Assembly (NCBI GenBank): GCA_018818905.1
Contig: JAHIRA010000175.1
Span: 1-19,130 of the forward strand
Source: Patescibacteria group bacterium
GTDB lineage: Bacteria; Patescibacteriota; JABMPQ01; JAHIRA01
Length of the DNA: 19,130 bases
Reading direction: 5' to 3'
The notes under the pieces were generated by a model that saw only the letters and a list, made by a program, of their open reading frames with translations, was not told the DNA's origin and ran no database searches. Within the stretch, counting starts at the first letter, position 1. Each line of letters starts with the position of its first letter. This document shows, one piece after another, positions 13,934 to 19,130 of the stretch. A program made the position numbers and the translations under genes.

Positions 13934-15874
13934 TTAGATGACTTCTGCTTTGGTGACTTTTTCTTCAATAATTTCCAGAATATCACCTTCTTTAATTTTG
14001 ACATCACCTTCGAAGACAACTCCACATTCTTTCCCTTGAGTAACTTCATCAACAGAAACCTTGCCGGATTGCAGATTGACTATTTTGCCCTTGCCAATTT
14101 CTTCCTCTTCTCTTTTGACAATGGCCTCGGTTTTGTCTTTTATTTTGCCTTTGTTGATTTTACCGCCCACAATCATACGACCTTTCTCTGTTCTAAAAAC
14201 GGCCAGAATTTCTAAACGACCAATATTTTCTTTGCTAACTTCTGGCTCAATAAGATCATTGAGATATTGTCTGATTTTATCAATCAGTTCATAAATGACT
14301 GAGAATTCTTCGGTATCGACTTTCTTTTCTCTTGCGAGATGAGTGGCCACTGCAGACGTCGTGGTTCTAAACATCAGAATCTTGGCGCTGGCAGAATTAG
14401 CGAGCATAATATCAGACTCAGTCACTTTGCCCACCCCAAAGTCAACCACCTCGGCGACCACTTTACTACTCTTAATCTTGGCTACCTCGTCCAGAATAGC
14501 TTCCAGAGAACCCTGAACATCTGACTTAATAATTAAGTTGAGTTTTTTGATGCCTTCTTTTCTTTTATCATCGTTTTTCTTGACTTTTCTTCTAAGTTTC
14601 TTTAGACGGCTGATCTTGATCTTGGCTTGTTCTTTATCACCAACAGCCTGGAGAATATCCCCGACTTCCGGCAATGATTCTAGCCCCAGGATCTGGACTG
14701 GCGTAGATGGCTTGGCGTGATCTATTTTTTTGCCTTGAAAATTCTCCATAGAGCGAATACTGCCAATAACGTCCCCGACAGTCACAAAATCACCAATCTT
14801 TAAAGTTCCATTCTGAATCAGAACTGTGGCCACGGCTCCCTTTTGAGCGTCTTTTCTTTGCTCAACGATAGTCCCAATAGCTAGCGCTTTGTCATCGGCC
14901 TTGAGATTTTCCATTTCTGACACCAAAAGAATCATTTCTAGTAAACTATCAATATTGAGCTTGTTCTTGGCCGAGATTTCAACCATAACCACGTCGCCAC
15001 CCCAGTCTTCAGGATTTACATCTAGGTCAGCCAGTTCTTTCTTAACTTTCTCGACGTTTGCTTCCGGTTTATCTATTTTATTGATGGCGACAATGAAAGG
15101 AACTTCGGCTTTCTTGATTAAATCTAGAGCTTCTTTGGTTTGCGGTTTGACACCATCATCGGCCGCCACAATCAGAATAGCCACATCAGTAACTCTGGCT
15201 CCTCTGGCTCTCATGGCGGAGAAGGCTTCGTGACCGGGAGTATCCAAAAAAGTAATCAATTTGCCTTTGATTTTGGCCTGGTAAGCTCCAATATGCTGTG
15301 TAATACCACCGGACTCCTCAGCAGTAACGTTGGTTTCTCTGACCGCATCAAGAAGAGTGGTTTTGCCATGATCAACATGGCCCATAATGGTCACGATTGG
15401 AGGCCGGACCTTAGTTTCTTTATCATTCTGTGCGTCTATTTCTTTCTTGAGACGCAGACGAATGCCCTTTTCTTTATCAAGCTTCTCTTGATCAATGTGA
15501 AGCTTGGTCTTAATTTCAAAAATATCAGCAATAAGAGTCGCCGTTTCAAAATCAATTTCTTCGTTAATAGTGGCCAGAATGCCATTCTTCATTAGTTCTT
15601 TAATGACATCCGGAACAGAAACGTTCATCTTGGCTGACAAATCACCAACAGTTATAGATTCACTAATAGCAATTTCGGCTGGTCTTTCTGGAATTTCTTC
15701 ATTTTCAACTTCTAAAGCTTTTCTCTCAGCTTCAATCTTGGCAATAATTTCTTTGCCAATCACATCATCTAAAGTTCTAACTCTGGGTTTGAGGGAATAG
15801 CCAAGAGCCTTGATCTTCTGCTTGAGATCCTTGTCTCTCATTCTAAGTTTTCGAGCAATGTCTGATAGATACAT
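13934..15874 (-). CDS. infB: Translation initiation factor IF-2
   Basis: A 646-residue GTPase that brings initiator tRNA to the 30S subunit and promotes subunit joining. Two IF2-N-like helical domains are visible (about 1-50 and 73-120, the second starting ITVGDLSAKMNV). A short charged linker leads to the G domain: G1 GHVDHGKT (165-172), GGITQHIGAY (189-198), DTPGHE (211-216) and NKID (265-268). Domains II, III and the initiator-binding IF2-C domain follow to the end. The protein is much shorter than E. coli IF-2 because the long variable N-terminal linker is missing, as is common in small genomes. The ATG at 15874 has no Shine-Dalgarno. It heads the operon with rbfA, the DHH gene, cdaA and cdaR. 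Confidence 0.97.
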   Translation of the reverse strand: MYLSDIARKLRMRDKDLKQKIKALGYSLKPRVRTLDDVIGKEIIAKIEAERKALEVENEEIPERPAEIAISESITVGDLSAKMNVSVPDVIKELMKNGILATINEEIDFETATLIADIFEIKTKLHIDQEKLDKEKGIRLRLKKEIDAQNDKETKVRPPIVTIMGHVDHGKTTLLDAVRETNVTAEESGGITQHIGAYQAKIKGKLITFLDTPGHEAFSAMRARGARVTDVAILIVAADDGVKPQTKEALDLIKKAEVPFIVAINKIDKPEANVEKVKKELADLDVNPEDWGGDVVMVEISAKNKLNIDSLLEMILLVSEMENLKADDKALAIGTIVEQRKDAQKGAVATVLIQNGTLKIGDFVTVGDVIGSIRSMENFQGKKIDHAKPSTPVQILGLESLPEVGDILQAVGDKEQAKIKISRLKKLRRKVKKNDDKRKEGIKKLNLIIKSDVQGSLEAILDEVAKIKSSKVVAEVVDFGVGKVTESDIMLANSASAKILMFRTTTSAVATHLAREKKVDTEEFSVIYELIDKIRQYLNDLIEPEVSKENIGRLEILAVFRTEKGRMIVGGKINKGKIKDKTEAIVKREEEEIGKGKIVNLQSGKVSVDEVTQGKECGVVFEGDVKIKEGDILEIIEEKVTKAEVI

Positions 15875-15911
15875 ACAGTAAAAGAATTTGTTAATTATTC
15901 TGCCCCCTCAG

Positions 15912-15941
15912 AAAAAAATCGGCACGGATGTAAAATCCGCC
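15912..15941 (-). terminator. Attenuator-like hairpin in the infB leader
   Basis: Within the infB leader, CGGAT and ATCCG form a five-base stem with a five-base loop (15939-15925), extended by GG/CC across a bulge, and are followed by seven T's (15918-15912). This is the form of an intrinsic terminator, yet it lies between the likely promoter and infB. A second CGGAT copy (15961-15957) further upstream in the leader could pair with the same ATCCG and block it. Regulation is inference. Confidence 0.45.
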
Positions 15942-15973
15942 AAATCAGTGAACTAAATCCGAAGCGACCCCCA

Positions 15974-16002
15974 ATTATCGCTAAAATAAAAAGAAAAGTC
16001 AA
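15974..16002 (-). promoter_or_regulatory. Promoter of the infB operon
   Basis: Minus-strand TTGACT (16002-15997) and GATAAT (15979-15974) are separated by 17 bases, a close match to the vegetative consensus. Transcription would start near 15967, giving a leader of about 93 bases. The -35 box lies inside the terminator hairpin of the preceding gene (15994-16013). Confidence 0.6.
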
Positions 16003-16016
16003 CCTAGACTTTTTTA
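15994..16016 (-). terminator. Terminator after the DAGK-like gene
   Basis: AAAAGTC and GACTTTT pair perfectly around the six-base loop TAGGTT (minus strand, 16013-15994), followed by CTTTTTATTTT. It starts about 40 bases after the TAG at 16058-16056. A T run also follows on the plus strand, so it can work in both directions. Confidence 0.6.
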
Positions 16017-16055
16017 TCATAGAACAAAAAAGAGCAGAAGTCAAAGAGGAGAATT

Positions 16056-16901
16056 CTACTTATTACCAAATCCTTCGTGACTGCCAACGATGGCTTTTAG
16101 TCTGGTTGGTAGAACAGAAATAATGAAATCCTTATCTTGCACTGTGTTAAGACCATCCAGAATTACAGTTTGCTTGTGTTGACTCTTGATAGCCAAATGA
16201 GTCGTCTGAAAAAATGTGAGCCCCTTATGCTCTTTAATATCGGGGGTTTCACTTAGAATTATCACGTCAAGCTTGGCATCCCGATGGCTCTGGAGAGACA
16301 AACTAATTTCTTGGTTCTTAAAAATGTCTTTTTCGACTGAACTTAACATATTGCTAACCAAAAAAAATGGAGTCAGAACCTGCAGTTTGAAGCCATCTTG
16401 ATACTGAAAATAAAAAAGAGGATCTTGGCTATCCCTTTTCTTGAAAAGATTTTTGACTTTAGCTACCGAGCCTGACTCAAAAAAGTTTTTGTCGGCCGAA
16501 AAAGCCATAGAAGTTAGAAAATAAGAATGATTGACTTTCCCAAGGTCAAATTCAGCCACCTTGCGTTGTGAAATTGCATAGCAGGCTTCACTCTGAAGCG
16601 GTAAATGAAGAGCTTTTTGTAAAAGCGACGATTCTAGAGGAATATAGCCCAAAACAACTTTGGCTTTGGTTTTGGCTACGACCCCTAGAGCCTGAGTAAA
16701 CGACTTGTCATTGCCAACAATAATAATATTCTCTTTCTTCCTGGCTAAAGCTTCTTCAACCAAACCAGAAACCTCTTTGGTGACCGTGGCTTTGGACTTC
16801 TCACCCTCAATACCAAGATCCGTGATCCTGAGACTGATCTTATCAAGAGCCTTGCCAAAACGAGGTTTTAGCGCGAGTTGATCAAAAATATAAAAATACA
16901 T
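16056..16901 (-). CDS. Diacylglycerol-kinase-like protein, degenerate motif
   Basis: A 281-residue protein that follows the layout of the DAGK/YegS lipid-kinase and NAD-kinase-like fold. IIIVGNDKSFTQALGVV (59-75) is placed like the family's IIvvGGDGTlneVlng. VVLGYIPLESSLLQKALHLP (82-101) resembles the lgiiPlGTgNdfAr segment, and VAEFDLGKVNHSYFLTSMAFSAD (115-137) resembles the typical 'dlg.vng..F.n...iG.d' strand. The GGDGT motif that binds ATP is altered to GNDKS, and the second Gly-Thr-x-Asn motif is lost. Activity as a lipid kinase is doubtful; it may be a regulatory or lipid-binding relative. It starts with ATG 12 bases after the bactofilin stop and lacks a Shine-Dalgarno, so it is co-transcribed with DUF4446 and bactofilin. 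No membrane helix is seen. Confidence 0.72.
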   Translation of the reverse strand: MYFYIFDQLALKPRFGKALDKISLRITDLGIEGEKSKATVTKEVSGLVEEALARKKENIIIVGNDKSFTQALGVVAKTKAKVVLGYIPLESSLLQKALHLPLQSEACYAISQRKVAEFDLGKVNHSYFLTSMAFSADKNFFESGSVAKVKNLFKKRDSQDPLFYFQYQDGFKLQVLTPFFLVSNMLSSVEKDIFKNQEISLSLQSHRDAKLDVIILSETPDIKEHKGLTFFQTTHLAIKSQHKQTVILDGLNTVQDKDFIISVLPTRLKAIVGSHEGFGNK

Positions 16902-16913
16902 AATAGCCAGCGC

Positions 16914-17318
16914 CTAGTCAGAAGACTCTACGTCGTCAAGAGAAGCGGTAGAGCCATCTCCCATTTTACATTGGCCATTAAAGTACGAGCCATCAGCAAT
17001 TTCTAGGTTAGCCACTTCAACGTCGCCCGTTATTTTGCCACTAGAGCGAATTTCTAACTTTTCATGGGCCTTGATATTGCCTTCTACTTTGCCAGCCACA
17101 ATAACATTTCTAGCTTCGATATTAGCTTTGACAATGGCGGTTTCACCAATAGAGAGATCTTCTTGAGTATTAATAGTTCCTGAAACCTCGCCATTAATAG
17201 CTACGTCTCCTTCACTCTTGAAATCACCTTCAAGCTTGACTGAGACACCAATAATTGTTTCTCCTCCTTGAGGCCTGATTTCTTCCTCATCTTCTCCTTT
17301 GGAACTACCTTTAAACAT
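16914..17318 (-). CDS. Bactofilin (polymer-forming cytoskeletal protein)
   Basis: A 134-residue bactofilin (PF04519). An acidic N-terminal tail (about 1-20) precedes a right-handed beta-helix core (about 21-118) with regular repeats of the kind GDVAINGEVSGTI, GKVEGNIKAHEKLEI and GKITGDVEVANLEI, ending in an acidic Ser-rich tail. Bactofilins assemble without nucleotide into filaments that place cell-wall enzymes or shape the envelope. The gene lies 10 bases after the DUF4446 membrane protein gene, which might provide a membrane site; that link is inference. It starts with ATG and no Shine-Dalgarno. Confidence 0.9.
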   Translation of the reverse strand: MFKGSSKGEDEEEIRPQGGETIIGVSVKLEGDFKSEGDVAINGEVSGTINTQEDLSIGETAIVKANIEARNVIVAGKVEGNIKAHEKLEIRSSGKITGDVEVANLEIADGSYFNGQCKMGDGSTASLDDVESSD

Positions 17319-17328
17319 CTTGAATTTG

Positions 17329-17790
17329 TTATGAAGCTTGTAAAATAACCTCTCGCTCTTCTTTGGTTAGCTCAATATGAGACTCGCCATTCTTGATAGC
17401 TTTGGCATAGATACGAGAACCACTATTCTGGCTAAAAAGACTAGAGACAACGACTCCGTCATTATGATCGTTCAAAACTGCTATTGAGAAGCTTTGATCT
17501 CCACCTTCACCGCGAAATGGGTTAAATCTAATCACACCGCACTTAGTCATACTCTTTGACAAATTGTCTCTAAGTTGATCAATGCTTTTGTAGTGCTCTT
17601 GATTATCAACATCAAGCTTTTGCAGTTTTTTGTTTTGAGAGGAGATCATGCTCTCTAGGCCTTGCTTCTCGGCTTTCTTGAAGAAGGCTCTTTTTTCGTC
17701 AATAAAAGCGTATAGTTTTCTGGTCACCAAGACCATCCAGACTACCAGGGCAGTGATAAGGACCAAAATGAAAATTGTAATTATATCCAT
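17329..17790 (-). CDS. DUF4446 family membrane protein
   Basis: A 153-residue protein with one N-terminal membrane helix (about 4-23), a helical or coiled region (about 25-80) and a C-terminal beta domain with the family signature CGVIRFNPFRGEGGDQSFS (84-102), then LNDHNDGVVVSSL and RIYAKAIKNGESHIELTKEE. This matches DUF4446 (PF14584), known in Firmicutes and candidate phyla but without an assigned function. The topology is probably N-out with the rest in the cytoplasm. It is the first gene of a unit with bactofilin and the DAGK-like protein, about 17 bases behind a perfect TATAAT extended -10 element. Confidence 0.85.
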   Translation of the reverse strand: MDIITIFILVLITALVVWMVLVTRKLYAFIDEKRAFFKKAEKQGLESMISSQNKKLQKLDVDNQEHYKSIDQLRDNLSKSMTKCGVIRFNPFRGEGGDQSFSIAVLNDHNDGVVVSSLFSQNSGSRIYAKAIKNGESHIELTKEEREVILQAS

Positions 17791-17813
17791 AAAATTATTT
17801 ACTTGAGAAGTTT

Positions 17814-17822
17814 ATTATAGCA
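17814..17822 (-). promoter_or_regulatory. Extended -10 promoter for DUF4446-bactofilin unit
   Basis: Minus-strand TGC followed directly by TATAAT (17819-17814). No good -35 box is visible at 16-18 bases, as is usual for extended -10 promoters. Transcription would begin near 17807, about 17 bases before the ATG. Confidence 0.6.
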
Positions 17823-17845
17823 CATCTGAAACAACAATTTGAGCG

Positions 17846-17878
17846 AAAACAAAAACCCTACGTGAGGATTTTTGTTTT
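17846..17878 (-). terminator. Terminator after the Hsp20 gene
   Basis: AAAACAAAAATCCT pairs with AGGGTTTTTGTTTT over 14 bases (one G-T pair) with a five-base loop. It lies about 20 bases after the Hsp20 stop. The arms carry A and T runs on both sides, so it works as a bidirectional terminator by design. Confidence 0.75.
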
Positions 17879-17897
17879 TATTTCTAGAGAAACAAGA

Positions 17898-18509
17898 CTA
17901 ACCAGCTTTAACACTGATCTTTTTGGTCCTGGATTGTTTAGCTTTGGGCAATTTGATAGTCAAAATGCCGTTTTTGAGATCGGCCAAGGCTCTGTCGGAG
18001 ATAACATCAACAGGTAAGATAACGCTTCTAGAGAAAGCTCCCCAGTAGCATTCTTGGTAATAATAGTCGTCTTCAGAAATTTCAAAGTCATTTTTGCGCT
18101 CCCCTTTAATGGTGACCATGTCATTGTCAATAGACACATCAATATTTCCCGGTTCAACCCCGGCAATAGTGGAGACAATGATAATTTCTTTGTCAGTCTG
18201 AAAGACATCAATGGTTAGCTGGCCTTCGTATTCGGAAGAAAGTTCATCTGCTTCTTCTGAAGCCTCTTCGGTGGCCCCTTCTTCTTCATCATCTTCAAGG
18301 TCAGGAGCAGTTTCAACTTCAACATTTTCTTCCTCTTCTTCGGTATCTTCATCGACCAGAACTTCCTCTTCTTCTTCAAACATTTCTTTTTCAGTGTCCT
18401 CGTCTTCTTGGGGCATAGTTTCTATTTTTCCTAGATTCGAAACTTCGACATCATCATGTGCCTTTTTGTTTCTGAAACGATTTAAAAGAGATCCTTTTTT
18501 GGGAGACAT
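17898..18509 (-). CDS. Hsp20/alpha-crystallin chaperone with acidic N-terminus
   Basis: A 203-residue small heat-shock protein. Residues 1-18 are basic, residues about 29-95 are almost entirely Glu/Asp with few hydrophobics, and the alpha-crystallin domain spans about 97-190. The domain shows LTIDVFQTDKEIIIVSTIAG, then IDNDMVTIKGERK, and the conserved ALADLKNGILTIKLPK. The end KKISVKAG contains an I-x-V motif that may dock on neighbouring subunits. Family members hold unfolding proteins in an ATP-independent way. The acidic region is much longer than the N-terminal arms of most bacterial Hsp20 proteins and is probably disordered. It has its own upstream promoter-like boxes and a strong terminator, so it may be a single-gene unit. 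Confidence 0.9.
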   Translation of the reverse strand: MSPKKGSLLNRFRNKKAHDDVEVSNLGKIETMPQEDEDTEKEMFEEEEEVLVDEDTEEEEENVEVETAPDLEDDEEEGATEEASEEADELSSEYEGQLTIDVFQTDKEIIIVSTIAGVEPGNIDVSIDNDMVTIKGERKNDFEISEDDYYYQECYWGAFSRSVILPVDVISDRALADLKNGILTIKLPKAKQSRTKKISVKAG

Positions 18510-18532
18510 TTTTGTTTTTTAGCGCTGATAAT

Positions 18533-18563
18533 ATTCTATTCCTATTTTATTACATTCTGACAA
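18533..18563 (-). promoter_or_regulatory. Possible promoter for the Hsp20 gene
   Basis: Minus-strand TTGTCA (18563-18558) and TAGAAT (18538-18533) with a 19-base spacer, longer than ideal. It lies in the 66-base gap between the PrsW-like gene and the Hsp20 start at 18509. No CIRCE-type inverted repeat was seen, so heat-shock control by HrcA is not supported here. Confidence 0.35.
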
Positions 18564-18575
18564 AAAATGCAAAGT

Positions 18576-19130
18576 TTATTTTGAAGCTTTAGTCTTGGCC
18601 GGCTTATAGCTCTTGAGCTCCTTGATGCCACGAGAAAGAATAATGAACATGGACCCCAGAAGAACGGTCAGCAAAATAATGGTAATAGCAAAACTATTAG
18701 ACAGCGACACGCTGATATTGTAGAGAGCATGAAGCAGGATAGCAATAACCAAGCCTTGAATGACGAGACTTTTCTTTTTTTCCGGCTTAATCATGGCCAA
18801 GCCCAGATGATAACCAACAATACCGGAAGTTAAAGCATGCATTAGGGTAGCCGTCGCGAAACGAAGGAGAATAATTTCTCCGCCTTCACCAAAAACTACC
18901 AGAATGTTCTCTAGTGAAGCAAAACCCAACGCCGCCACGACAGCATAGATAACTCCATCTACCGGTTCATCAAAATTGGGATTTTTGACAACAGCTTCTC
19001 TAACGACAAAATATTTTAGAAGTTCCTCAATAGGAGCCACAACCAGAAGAGACCCAAAAATAATGGCCGTCAAAGTGTTAGCGTGAGCAAAAGAGAAGAA
19101 ATAGTCAGCCGCAAACTCAAAAGCCACCGC
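18576..19130 (-). CDS. PrsW family intramembrane protease, 5' end missing
   Basis: The frame is open to the window edge, so the start lies outside; 185 codons are present. A GTG at 19127 is not taken as a start because the coding frame continues through it. The polytopic membrane protein shows the PrsW-family (PF13367) motifs: EELLKYFVV with the EE pair, the block FDEPVDGVIYAVVAALGFASLEN, HALTSGIVGYHLG and LHALYNI, whose Glu, His and Asn residues make up the proposed metal site in the membrane. In Bacillus, PrsW cuts an anti-sigma factor; related proteins have other or unknown targets. The C-terminus is basic and Lys-rich (KSYKPAKTKASK). No anti-sigma factor is seen next to it. Confidence 0.88.
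   Translation of the reverse strand, partial: AVAFEFAADYFFSFAHANTLTAIIFGSLLVVAPIEELLKYFVVREAVVKNPNFDEPVDGVIYAVVAALGFASLENILVVFGEGGEIILLRFATATLMHALTSGIVGYHLGLAMIKPEKKKSLVIQGLVIAILLHALYNISVSLSNSFAITIILLTVLLGSMFIILSRGIKELKSYKPAKTKASK

Noticed and set aside
18211..18522. Ser-rich plus-strand frame of 103 residues
   Set aside because: It is the antisense of the Glu/Asp repeats of the Hsp20 gene (GAA/GAG read as TTC/CTC and shifted to Ser codons).
18510..18575. CIRCE or other heat-shock operator before Hsp20
   Set aside because: No nine-base inverted repeat of the CIRCE type is present in the gap.
1..19130. Genetic code with TGA or TAA reassigned
   Set aside because: TGA ends rbfA and cdaA exactly at overlaps with the next start, and TAA ends many genes at family-typical lengths; only the RlmN-like gene has an unexpected stop.
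1..19130. tRNA genes, CRISPR arrays, insertion sequences
   Set aside because: No cloverleaf with a T-arm consensus in the gaps, no spaced direct repeats and no transposase-like protein were seen.

Overview
The window reads as a compact, AT-rich bacterial chromosome segment, most likely from the Candidate Phyla Radiation (Patescibacteria). That placement is inference from gene content and style: a small-genome IF2, a DUF4446 protein, a bactofilin, 7TM-type histidine kinases, very short spacers and almost no Shine-Dalgarno sequences. TAA, TAG and TGA all end genes at sensible places, and TGA closes cdaA inside a GTGA overlap, so a code with reassigned TGA is unlikely. No tRNA, rRNA, CRISPR array, insertion sequence or phage gene was seen. 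The longest gene-free stretches are under 200 bases (4560-4743, 6804-6956, 15875-16055), and their contents are listed.

Region 1 (1-4559, minus strand) is a signalling cluster read right to left: a 7TM histidine kinase (4559-3006), a membrane-anchored PsbP-like protein (2956-2285), a 7TM-GAF histidine kinase (2292-124), and the start of another small membrane protein (112 to beyond the edge). The two kinases share an almost identical catalytic C-terminus, including a 56-base perfect DNA match, and both lack the usual G1-box aspartate. No response regulator is visible.

Region 2 (4560-5850) is a divergent promoter region followed by the only plus-strand gene. It encodes a protein resembling an HhH-GPD DNA glycosylase with a C-terminal cysteine cluster, and it ends at a strong bidirectional terminator next to a 26-base perfect palindrome.

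Region 3 (5841-10563, minus) holds sugar and accessory metabolism: rpiB, zwf, a short-form gnd, a metal-dependent cyclase/hydrolase, and an RlmN/Cfr-like radical SAM gene whose frame is interrupted by one TAA before its C-terminal catalytic cysteine.

Region 4 (10575-15874, minus) is a tightly packed operon, infB-rbfA-DHH phosphodiesterase-cdaA-cdaR, running on into rpiB. It joins translation initiation and ribosome maturation to c-di-AMP synthesis, probable nucleotide turnover and the pentose phosphate pathway. A good promoter lies upstream of infB, with its -35 box inside the preceding terminator and an attenuator-like hairpin in the leader.

Region 5 (15875-19130, minus) carries a DUF4446 membrane protein, a bactofilin and a degenerate diacylglycerol-kinase-like protein in one unit. 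Before that come a small heat-shock protein with a long acidic N-terminus and the C-terminal part of a PrsW-type membrane protease cut by the window edge. This block looks concerned with the cell envelope, cytoskeleton and stress.
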